Shown piece after piece: positions 1-6,719 of a stretch of DNA of 13,155 nucleotides. The DNA lies in assembly GCA_035566535.1 (NCBI GenBank), contig DATMRA010000012.1:1-13155 (forward strand), read 5' to 3'. Origin of the DNA: JAFARE01 sp035566535. GTDB taxonomy: Bacteria > Chloroflexota > Dormibacteria > Aeolococcales > Aeolococcaceae. A program made the translations under genes and the position numbers. The notes beneath the pieces are model-generated. The model saw only the letters and a program-made list of their open reading frames with translations. It was not told the origin of the DNA and did not search any database. Each line of letters begins with the position of its first letter. The first letter of the stretch is position 1.

Positions 1-2667
1 CTCGAATGCGACCTCGCTGCCGTCGTCACGGCGCGCAGTCACCGGCACGGATGATCCCGGGGCGACACCGGCCAAACCCTTGACTGAATAGCGCTCGTGT
101 CCGTCGAGCCCGAGTGACAGCGCATTCTCGCCGCTTCGGAACTGCAGTGGCAAAACGCCCATGCCCACCAGGTTGCTGCGGTGTATGCGCTCGTACGACT
201 CGGCGATGACCGCGCGCACGCCTTGGAGCATCGGACCCTTCGCAGCCCAGTCGCGGCTTGACCCGGAGCCGTATTCGCGACCAGCGAGGACGACGAGGGG
301 AATGCCCTCACGAGCGTAGCGAGCCGACGCGTCGTAGATGGTCATGACCTCGCCATCCGGCAGGTGAGCGGTCCAGCCACCTTCTTTGTCCCCCGCCAGG
401 GCATTGCGCAGACGGATGTTGGCGAACGTGCCGCGCACCATCACCTCATGGTTGCCTCGCCTCGCTCCGTAGGTGTTGAAGTCGCGTGGCTCCACGCCGT
501 GTTCGCGCAAGTACGCCGCAGCGGGGCTGGTGCCGGCGATGCTTCCTGCGGGCGAGATGTGGTCGGTGGTGATCGAGTCGCCCAGGACGGCGAGGACGCG
601 CGCCCCCTCGATGTCCGGCGGCGGAACCGGTTGCGCCGGCATGTCCACGAAGAACGGTGGCTCGCGAACGTATGTCGACGTCGGGTCCCACTCGAAGAGC
701 GCGCCCACCGGTGAGGGCAGTTTCTGCCAGTGCTCGTCGCCGTCGAAGATGCGCGAGTACTCGGTGGTGAAGAGATCCTTGGCCAGCGCCGCTCCGACCG
801 AGGCGCTGATCTCCGCGCTGCTCGGCCAGAGGTCGCGGAGGAACACATCTGCACCGGCTTGGTCCTTCCCGAGCGGTTCGCTGGTCAGGTCTATGTCGAG
901 GCGGCCGGCCAGCGCGTAGGCCACAACCAAGGGCGGTGAGGCCAGGTATGCCGCTTTGACCTGCGGATGAATCCGGCCTTCGAAGTTGCGGTTGCCGCTC
1001 AGCACCGCTGCAACGGCCAGGTCGTGCTGCTCGATTCGCTCAGCCACCGGTTCGGGCAGCGGACCGCTGTTTCCAATGCACGTCGTGCACCCGTAGCCGA
1101 CAAGGTTGAAGCGCAGGGTGTTGAGCGATTCCAGGAGGCCCGCCCGCTGCAGGTAGTCGGTCACAACCCGCGAGCCCGGCGCCAGCGACGTCTTCACGTA
1201 TTCGGGCGGGCTCAGGCCACGGGCCACGGCGTTGCGGGCGAGCAGGCCCGCGGCGACCATGACGGCCGGATTCGATGTGTTCGTGCACGAGGTGATGGCA
1301 GCGATGACCACGGACCCGTCGCGCACCGACGCGGCGTCGTCCTCGGGTGCCGGCGCCGCCGTCTCTGCCACCGCGTCCGGGTCGATGCCGCCCTCGTCGA
1401 TGAGCCTGCGCTCCTCTTCGGCGGTCGCTTCAGCGGTGGCCTCGCCGCCACCCTTGCCGTTCCCTCCGGGCTGCTCCCACACCGCGGTGAACGACTCCCA
1501 TACGTGTGCCAGCCCAACCCGGTCCTGTGGTCGCTTGGGGCCGGCCACGCTGGGTTCCACCATCGCCAGGTCCAGCTCGAGCATCTCACTGAAGACGGGC
1601 GGCTCCGCGCCGTCGACGCGGAACATCCCCTGCTCTTTGCAGTAGCGCTCGACCAGCGAAATCTGCTCCGCGTCTCGCCCCGTGTCGGTGAGGTAACGCA
1701 GGGTTTGCCCGTCCACCGGGAACAGCGACGCGGTGGCGCCGAACTCCGGCGACATGTTCGAAAGCGTCGCGCGGTCCGGGACCGACATCGACGACAGGCC
1801 GTCGCCGCAGAACTCTACGAACTTGTTGACAACGCCGTGCTTGCGCAGCATCTCGGTGAGCGTCAGCACGAGGTCTGTGGCAGTGGTCCCGGCGGGCAGT
1901 GCATTGTGGAAACGCACACCGACGACCACCGGGCTGAGCAGGAACAGCGGTTGGCCGAGCATGCAGGCTTCCGCCTCGATGCCGCCGACACCCCAGCCCA
2001 GCACGCCGATGCCATTGACCATCGGGGTATGCGAGTCCGTGCCCACCAGCGTGTCGGGAATCGCCACGTGTTCACCATCGATGTCGCGCATATGCACCAC
2101 CGCCGCCAGGTACTCGAGGTTCACCTGGTGCACGATGCCCATCCCCGGCGGTACGACTCGGAAACCGCGAAATGCCTGCTGCGCCCAGCGGAGCAGCACG
2201 TAGCGCTCACGATTGCGCTCGTACTCTCGCTCGATGTTGCGCTCATACGCGCCCGCGTTGCCGAAGGCATCGACCTGCACGGAGTGATCGACCACGAGGT
2301 CAACCGGCACGAGCGGATCGATGCCCAGAGGATCTCCACCCTCACGCGCAACTGCCGACCGCATCGCGGCCAGGTCGACCACTGCCGGTACGCCGGTGAA
2401 GTCCTGCAACAGCACGCGCGCCGGCACAAACGGCCGCTCTCGGTCCTGCGCCGGCGGCCGTCCGTCCCAGCGCGCCAGCGCCTCGACATCACCCTCGCGC
2501 ACGAATCGCGAGCCCGCGTTGCGCACGACGTTCTCGAGCAGAATCTTGAGCGTCATCGGCAGTCGCGACACGTCGCCCACACCGGCGTCGGCGAGCCGCG
2601 ACAGCCGGTGGAATACGACCCCGTCGCTCAGCGTCTCCTTCGTCCCGTACGCGTTTGCGCTCGTCAC
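1..2667 (-). CDS. acnA: Aconitate hydratase, AcnA type (C-terminus cut by window edge)
   Basis: Converts citrate to isocitrate through cis-aconitate in the TCA cycle; cytoplasmic [4Fe-4S] enzyme. The minus strand is open for 889 codons from 2667 to base 1. Family motifs are clear: LPMTLKILLENVVR near residues 36-49, QDFTGVPAVVDLAAMR, GTDSHTPMVNGIGVLGWGVGG, AGPKRPQDRV, and the cluster ligands Cys461 (ITSCTNTSNP), Cys527 and Cys530 (YGCTTCIGNSGP). The 66- and 3-residue cysteine spacing equals that of E. coli AcnA. The swivel domain is present (GDSITTDHISPAGSI, FNTYGARRGNHEVM, GREYGSGSSRDWAAKGP). By comparison with the E. coli protein, only about 20-25 C-terminal residues should be missing. Residues about 400-447 are an Ala/Glu/Gly-rich linker longer than in E. 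coli. The start is taken as GTG at 2667 (VTSANAYGTKETL), matching the usual N-terminus and preceded by a GA-rich stretch; an in-frame GTG at 2700 is the alternative. A structured 205-bp leader lies upstream. No frameshift seen. Confidence 0.96.
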   Translation of the reverse strand, partial: MTSANAYGTKETLSDGVVFHRLSRLADAGVGDVSRLPMTLKILLENVVRNAGSRFVREGDVEALARWDGRPPAQDRERPFVPARVLLQDFTGVPAVVDLAAMRSAVAREGGDPLGIDPLVPVDLVVDHSVQVDAFGNAGAYERNIEREYERNRERYVLLRWAQQAFRGFRVVPPGMGIVHQVNLEYLAAVVHMRDIDGEHVAIPDTLVGTDSHTPMVNGIGVLGWGVGGIEAEACMLGQPLFLLSPVVVGVRFHNALPAGTTATDLVLTLTEMLRKHGVVNKFVEFCGDGLSSMSVPDRATLSNMSPEFGATASLFPVDGQTLRYLTDTGRDAEQISLVERYCKEQGMFRVDGAEPPVFSEMLELDLAMVEPSVAGPKRPQDRVGLAHVWESFTAVWEQPGGNGKGGGEATAEATAEEERRLIDEGGIDPDAVAETAAPAPEDDAASVRDGSVVIAAITSCTNTSNPAVMVAAGLLARNAVARGLSPPEYVKTSLAPGSRVVTDYLQRAGLLESLNTLRFNLVGYGCTTCIGNSGPLPEPVAERIEQHDLAVAAVLSGNRNFEGRIHPQVKAAYLASPPLVVAYALAGRLDIDLTSEPLGKDQAGADVFLRDLWPSSAEISASVGAALAKDLFTTEYSRIFDGDEHWQKLPSPVGALFEWDPTSTYVREPPFFVDMPAQPVPPPDIEGARVLAVLGDSITTDHISPAGSIAGTSPAAAYLREHGVEPRDFNTYGARRGNHEVMVRGTFANIRLRNALAGDKEGGWTAHLPDGEVMTIYDASARYAREGIPLVVLAGREYGSGSSRDWAAKGPMLQGVRAVIAESYERIHRSNLVGMGVLPLQFRSGENALSLGLDGHERYSVKGLAGVAPGSSVPVTARRDDGSEVAFE

Positions 2668-2755
2668 CTCTTCGATCTTCGCACTCGCGTGCCCTCGCAC
2701 GAACGGGTAGTGGTCACGGAGACGGTGGTGAGGTCCCGGAGGGGGACGTCACGGA

Positions 2756-2790
2756 GCCGAGCCGGTACGGGTTGGATCGCAGGGCTCGGC
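2756..2790 (-). other. Second hairpin in the aconitase leader
   Basis: GCCGAGCC at 2756-2763 is perfectly complementary to GGCTCGGC at 2783-2790, with a 19-base loop. It sits inside the 30-bp inverted repeat and next to the stronger hairpin at 2803-2823. No T-run follows on either strand. Visible as structure only; a regulatory or operator role is possible but not shown. Confidence 0.4.
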
Positions 2791-2802
2791 GAGTGCGAGC
2801 GG

Positions 2803-2823
2803 CGGGCCCCCAGCGGGGGTCCG
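2803..2823 (-). terminator. Strong GC hairpin after ccdA, possible terminator
   Basis: A 9-bp stem (2803-2811 with 2815-2823, one G-T wobble when drawn on the plus strand) closes on a 3-base loop. It lies about 50 bases downstream of the ccdA stop in the direction of transcription. It has no T-run, so it would be an atypical, GC-only terminator, or simply part of the aconitase leader structure. Confidence 0.35.
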
Positions 2824-2872
2824 ACCGCGACCGCCTCCGGGGCGTCACCACCGTCTCGGTGGCCACGCCGTG

Positions 2873-3610
2873 CTAGTGCGGTGTCGAGAGTTGCACGAGG
2901 TAAGAGGTGACGTGGCTGTATGCGCCCGTGGCGACAAGGATGCCGAGAGCGACGGTGGCGATTCCACCGACCAGTGTCAGCGGGCGAGCCCAGCGGGTGA
3001 GGCGCCGTGGGAGCTCCGGCAATGACGCCCACAAGAGCGCGACGATCACGAAGGGCATACCGAGGCCGATCGAGTACACGAGGAGGAGCAGGGCGCCGGC
3101 AGCCGCGTGACTGCTGACCGCGGCGAGGGTCAGAGCCGCGGCCAGGTAGGGGCCGACGCACGGCGTCCAGCCAAGGCCGAAGACGGCGCCGATGAGGAAG
3201 GCGCCAGCCACGCCGCGGCGGCGGAGGCGTTCGGGTAGCCGAAGGCTGTAGATGCGTTCCAGCGGTCCGGCGCGAACGACTCCGACGATTGCCAGGCCGA
3301 AGACGACCACGATCACGCCGCCGACGATCTCGATCACACGGCCACTCCCCGGACCCTGGGCCAGCCTGCCAAGCCCGCCTGCCGTGAGGCCGAGGATGAC
3401 GAACACGCACGTGAAGCCCGCGACGTAGAGCAGGGAGCCGAGCAGCAGGCGGCCCCGGAAGCTGCGCCGGTGCTCGGCGTCCGCCAGCTCCGCGGCACCG
3501 GCACCGGAGACACATGCGAGGTACGCCGGGAGCAGCGGCACGGTGCACGGGGCCACGAAGGACGCCAGGCCGGCCACGAAGGTGGCCACGACGGCGCCGA
3601 TGGACAGCAT
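2873..3610 (-). CDS. ccdA: CcdA-type transmembrane thiol:disulfide electron transporter
   Basis: Polytopic membrane protein of 245 residues predicted to carry reducing equivalents from cytoplasmic thioredoxin to an extracytoplasmic thioredoxin-like partner. About six hydrophobic segments are visible, near residues 4-34, 53-80, 92-113, 134-164, 170-195 and 209-231. The paired transport cysteines lie in the two conserved family motifs: Cys22 in SFVAPCTVPLLPAYLA and Cys151 in GLGWTPCVGP. Length fits stand-alone CcdA proteins (roughly 220-250 residues). The ATG at 3610 is chosen because it opens directly into the first membrane segment and shares one base with the upstream stop codon (TGATG), indicating translational coupling. 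The frame stays open 99 codons further upstream, but that extension is Arg/Pro/Gly-rich, non-family sequence lying over the thioredoxin gene and is rejected. The upstream thioredoxin is the likely redox partner, together forming the equivalent of a fused DipZ protein. Stop is TAG. Confidence 0.92.
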   Translation of the reverse strand: MLSIGAVVATFVAGLASFVAPCTVPLLPAYLACVSGAGAAELADAEHRRSFRGRLLLGSLLYVAGFTCVFVILGLTAGGLGRLAQGPGSGRVIEIVGGVIVVVFGLAIVGVVRAGPLERIYSLRLPERLRRRGVAGAFLIGAVFGLGWTPCVGPYLAAALTLAAVSSHAAAGALLLLVYSIGLGMPFVIVALLWASLPELPRRLTRWARPLTLVGGIATVALGILVATGAYSHVTSYLVQLSTPH

Positions 3611-4650
3611 CAGCCGAACGTGAAGGTATAAAGCTGGAACCCGGCCGGTACGGTGAGGTCGATGAGGTGGTTCCCCGGCGGTACGTTCACTAGGAGCCGG
3701 AACAGGTCCTCCCCGGCGACGCTGAACCCGGAGCCCACAAGCGCCGGGCCCTGCATCTGCGCCGCCACCGAAGCGCCGTCCAGCGCCACCGCAACCTGGA
3801 GGGCCGATGCTGGCGTGCCGGCGACGACATAGACCGAGTCGGCGTGGAAGTTCAGACGCACGTGGCCCGTCGTATCCGCCTGCAGGTACTGGCCGGTGTC
3901 GGTCCACGTTCCGGTCACCTGGATGGTGTCCGCCTGCGACGGTGCGCCGCGGTCCGGATAAACCACGGGCTGTCCGGCGGCGCCGTAGGTTTCTCCATCA
4001 GCCAGCTGTCCGCGCTGGCTGCCGGCGTACAGCTCTGGAGTTGTGTTGCTGGGCACGGCCGTCGGCGCGGGCCCGGAAGGAGCCGGAACATTCAGCAGCG
4101 ACGCGACGGCTCGCGCGGTTCCGTCGTAGTCGCCCTCGCCGAAGTGCACGTAGGCGATGCGCCCTTCGGAATCGACGAGGTACTCCGCCGGCCAGTATTG
4201 GTTGGAGAACGCGTTCCACGTGGCCATCTCCGAATCGATCGCAACCGGCCAGCTCACTCCAAGCCGCTGCACCGCAGACGCGATGTTGGCCCGTATTTTT
4301 TCGAAGTCGAACTCAGGTGAGTGCACACCGACAATCACGAGACCGCGTTGTGCGTACGCGCTGTTCAATTGCTGCAGATGCGGGATGGTGCGCACGCAGT
4401 TCACACAGGAGAACGTCCAGAAATCGACCAGGACCACGTGGCCTTTCAGCGCTGCCAGCGTGAGCGGGGGGCTGTTGATCCAGCCATCGATGCCGGTGAA
4501 TTCCGGCGCCGTGGTGCGTTGGCTGACCGGCAACACTCCCGCTGACGCATCCCCCGACAGCGTTTGCATCGGCGGACGAAACACCGTGACGAGCACGACC
4601 ACGCCAATCAGGACGACCACCGCGAGGAGCGCAACTCGGAACCGGTTCAT
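3610..4650 (-). CDS. DipZ-like membrane-anchored thioredoxin with C-terminal beta domain
   Basis: Predicted extracytoplasmic thiol-disulfide oxidoreductase of 346 residues. Residues about 6-24 form one hydrophobic segment, best read as an uncleaved N-terminal anchor. A TlpA/DsbE-like thioredoxin fold spans about 45-190, with active site Cys82-Val-Asn-Cys85 in DFWTFSCVNCVRTIPHL, and Pro154 in NQYWPAEYLVD. The IAYVHFGEGDYDGT stretch is typical of the thioredoxin part of DipZ proteins. After a Pro/Ala/Thr-rich linker (about 188-205), residues about 206-346 form a beta-rich domain ending in LTVPAGFQLYTFTFG, like the C-terminal domain of mycobacterial DipZ. In DipZ the CcdA domain is fused upstream of these parts; here CcdA is a separate downstream gene sharing one base. 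The natural substrate (cytochrome c maturation, lipoproteins or other secreted thiols) cannot be read from the sequence. Start ATG at 4650 leads straight into the anchor; its ribosome binding site is weak. Confidence 0.88.
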   Translation of the reverse strand: MNRFRVALLAVVVLIGVVVLVTVFRPPMQTLSGDASAGVLPVSQRTTAPEFTGIDGWINSPPLTLAALKGHVVLVDFWTFSCVNCVRTIPHLQQLNSAYAQRGLVIVGVHSPEFDFEKIRANIASAVQRLGVSWPVAIDSEMATWNAFSNQYWPAEYLVDSEGRIAYVHFGEGDYDGTARAVASLLNVPAPSGPAPTAVPSNTTPELYAGSQRGQLADGETYGAAGQPVVYPDRGAPSQADTIQVTGTWTDTGQYLQADTTGHVRLNFHADSVYVVAGTPASALQVAVALDGASVAAQMQGPALVGSGFSVAGEDLFRLLVNVPPGNHLIDLTVPAGFQLYTFTFG

Positions 4651-4733
4651 GGCGAAGCCGCTTCGACTTTACGGTGTTACCTGGGCGTTTCCTCTTCTCC
4701 GCCAGATCAAGGCGCATCTGATAGGTTCGGGCG
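4651..4733. promoter_or_regulatory. Divergent promoter region between the redox pair and the GlgE operon
   Basis: These 83 bases must carry the start signals for the minus-strand redox pair and the plus-strand glucan operon, as no other spacer is available. On the plus strand TAGGTT (4722-4727) fits the TANNNT minus-10 pattern and ends 6 bases before the glgE GTG, a spacing seen for leaderless transcripts in actinobacteria. On the minus strand TAAAGT (4671-4666) fits the same pattern, 15 bases before the thioredoxin ATG. No convincing minus-35 boxes were found. A short palindrome, CGAAG-CCG-CTTCG (4653-4665), sits beside the thioredoxin start and could be an operator or chance. The region is supported by gene layout; the individual boxes are weak. 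Confidence 0.4.
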
Positions 4734-6719
4734 GTGCTTGTTGACCGTCGCCGGGTGGTCGTTGACCGCGTCCGGCCCACCGTCCAGTGCGGCGAGTTCG
4801 CCGCCAAGGCGACGGTCGATCTGCCACTTCGCGTCGGAGCCACCTTGGTCCTCGACGGCCACGACCCCGTCCTGGCCTGGGTCTGGTACGGCAAGGGCGC
4901 TGCGGTGCCCCTCACCGAGGCGACCGGCCCGCCACGCGGGTGGCGAGAGATGCGCCTCGAACCGCTCGGCAACGACCTGTACTCGGCGTGGCTCGCGCTG
5001 CCGAGACCAGGCGGGTGGGCCTTTGCGGTGGGGGGTGTCCCCGATCAGTACGGCGCCTGGCTCCGAGATGTCCGCATCCGATTCGAGGCCGGTCAGGACA
5101 TCGAGGTCGAGCTGCAGGAGGGCGCAGCCATCGCCAGGCGGCAACTCGATCACGGCGGCTGGCGCGATGTTGACGGCCGTGCCCTAGCGGCGCTGGCGGC
5201 GGCGATCGCCGCTCCGGGGCCGCCGCTCAAGCGGGTGCGGACGGCAGAGCGCGGCGCCGCCGTCGCGCTGATGCGCCGCACCGCCGATCGCAGCCGCGCC
5301 ACCGTGGCGGGATCTTTTCCACTCTGGGTGGATCGGGAGCGGGCTGGGATGTCGGCGTGGTACGAGATGTTCCCCCGCTCCGAGGGCGCCGAGCCCCCAC
5401 GCAGCGGCACCTTTCGTACCGCGATGCGGCGCCTGCCCGCGATCGCCCGGATGGGCTTCGACGTCGTGTACCTCCCGCCGGTCCACCCCATCGGCACGAC
5501 GTTTCGCAAGGGCAGGAACAACAGCCTGGAGTGCCTGCCCGGGGATCCTGGGAGCCCATGGGCGATCGGAGGCCCTGAAGGCGGCCACGACGCTGTGCAT
5601 CCCGAGCTCGGCACCATCGCGGACTTCGATGCCTTCGTCGACGCCGCAACTCGCGCCGGCATCGAGGTGGCCCTCGACTATGCGCTTCAGTGCAGTCCGG
5701 ATCACCCCTGGGTGCGTGAGCACCCGCAATGGTTCCGCCACCGTGTGGACGGTTCCATCCGCTACGCGGAGAACCCTCCCAAGCGCTACCAGGACATCTA
5801 TCCATTCGATTTCGAGAGTGCCGATGCGGCCAACCTCTGGAAAGCGTTGCGCGACGTCATGTTCTTCTGGATCGAGCACGGGGTGCGGATCTTTCGCGTC
5901 GACAACCCGCACACGAAGCCGTTTCGCTTCTGGCTATGGCTGATCGGCGAGTTGCATCGAAGCCATCCAGAGGTCCTGCTCCTGGCAGAGGCTTTCACCC
6001 GGCCGGCGGTGATGCAGCACCTGGCCAAGATCGGCTTTTCGCAGTCCTACACCTACTTCACATGGCGCAACAGCAAGTGGGAGCTGAGCGAATACTTGAA
6101 GGAGCTGAGCCAGACAGAACAGACGGAATATTTCCGCCCCAACTTCTGGGTGAACACGCCGGATATCCTTCACGCGACACTGCAGCGTGGCGGGCCTTCT
6201 GCCTTCCGTTTGCGTGCGGTGCTCGCAGCCATCGCCTGTCCGTCGTGGGGAATGTACGCCGGCTACGAGCTGATCGAGAACACCGCTGTGCGGGAGGGCA
6301 GTGAGGAATACATGGACTCGGAGAAGTACCAGCTCAAGCCTCGCAACTGGGACCAGCCGAGTTCCCTGGCGCCGTTCATCGCACGCCTCAATGAGATCCG
6401 CCGTCGCCACCACCGGGCCGTCGCGCAGCTCGACACGCTGCGTCTGCATTACATCGGCAGCGAGGCCATGATCTGCGTCAGCCGCGCCAGCGTCACGCAT
6501 GACGACGTCCTGCTCCTGGTCGCCAACCTCGACCCGTTCACGTCTCAGGAGGCAACCACGTGGCTCGACCTCGAGGCGCTGGGCATCGCGGCCGACCGTC
6601 CCTTTGAGGCTCGCGATGAGTTGACCGGTGCAGCCTTCACCTGGCAAGGGCCGTCCAATTACGTCCGCCTGGATCCGAGCGTGCAGCCGGCACACATTCT
6701 TCACCTGCGCCAGCAGTGA
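4734..6719 (+). CDS. glgE: Alpha-1,4-glucan:maltose-1-phosphate maltosyltransferase GlgE
   Basis: Transfers maltosyl units from alpha-maltose 1-phosphate to the non-reducing end of alpha-1,4-glucans, releasing phosphate; cytoplasmic GH13_3 enzyme. The 661 residues match the family's usual length. The N-terminal beta domain (about 1-100) has the family opening VDRVRPTVQCGEFAAKA. The (beta/alpha)8 domain carries LPPVHPIGTTFRKGRNN (247-263), the phosphate-site motif NPPKRY (347-352), nucleophile Asp390 in RVDNPHTKP and acid/base Glu419 in LLAEAFTRP. The 29-residue gap between the catalytic residues equals that in Streptomyces GlgE. VNTPDILH (473-480) carries the likely third acid, and EYMDSEKYQLKPRNWD (525-540) is also typical of the family. 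The GTG at 4734 is the first in-frame start after the divergent region and keeps the whole N-domain; Shine-Dalgarno pairing is weak (AGG only). First gene of glgE-treS-mak-glgB; its TGA overlaps the treS GTG. Confidence 0.96.
   Translation: MLVDRRRVVVDRVRPTVQCGEFAAKATVDLPLRVGATLVLDGHDPVLAWVWYGKGAAVPLTEATGPPRGWREMRLEPLGNDLYSAWLALPRPGGWAFAVGGVPDQYGAWLRDVRIRFEAGQDIEVELQEGAAIARRQLDHGGWRDVDGRALAALAAAIAAPGPPLKRVRTAERGAAVALMRRTADRSRATVAGSFPLWVDRERAGMSAWYEMFPRSEGAEPPRSGTFRTAMRRLPAIARMGFDVVYLPPVHPIGTTFRKGRNNSLECLPGDPGSPWAIGGPEGGHDAVHPELGTIADFDAFVDAATRAGIEVALDYALQCSPDHPWVREHPQWFRHRVDGSIRYAENPPKRYQDIYPFDFESADAANLWKALRDVMFFWIEHGVRIFRVDNPHTKPFRFWLWLIGELHRSHPEVLLLAEAFTRPAVMQHLAKIGFSQSYTYFTWRNSKWELSEYLKELSQTEQTEYFRPNFWVNTPDILHATLQRGGPSAFRLRAVLAAIACPSWGMYAGYELIENTAVREGSEEYMDSEKYQLKPRNWDQPSSLAPFIARLNEIRRRHHRAVAQLDTLRLHYIGSEAMICVSRASVTHDDVLLLVANLDPFTSQEATTWLDLEALGIAADRPFEARDELTGAAFTWQGPSNYVRLDPSVQPAHILHLRQQ

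Larger units (their letters stand above)
2711..2865. repeat. 30-bp imperfect inverted repeat around a 95-bp spacer, upstream of acnA
   Basis: The arm at 2711-2740 matches the reverse complement of 2836-2865 at 26 of 30 positions, including an unbroken 13-base core (GAGACGGTGGTGA). The spacer 2741-2835 carries two further hairpins. The element fills most of the 205-bp gap between the ccdA stop and the aconitase start, ending 7 bases from the ccdA stop codon. In RNA read towards acnA it would give a long stem enclosing two smaller stems. It could be a cis-regulatory leader, a processing or termination structure, or the remnant of a small inverted-repeat element. No target-site duplication is evident beside the arms. 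The repeat is directly visible; any function is inference. Confidence 0.7.

Noticed and set aside
2711..2865. Insertion sequence or MITE reading of the inverted repeat
   Set aside because: No flanking direct duplication is visible and there is no transposase; copies elsewhere cannot be checked here, so it is kept as a repeat only.
967..2910. A 647-codon open frame on the plus strand
   Set aside because: It lies antisense to the clearly conserved aconitase, its translation is Arg/His/Val-rich without family motifs, and long shadow frames are expected opposite GC-rich genes.
2664..3548. A 294-codon minus-strand frame overlapping ccdA and the aconitase leader
   Set aside because: Composition is Arg/Pro-rich with no motif; it is a shadow of ccdA in another frame running on into the GC-rich leader.
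3611..3907. N-terminal extension of the CcdA gene by 99 codons
   Set aside because: The extension is Arg/Pro/Gly-rich, overlaps the thioredoxin gene in another frame, and the conserved protein starts at the ATG coupled to that gene's stop.
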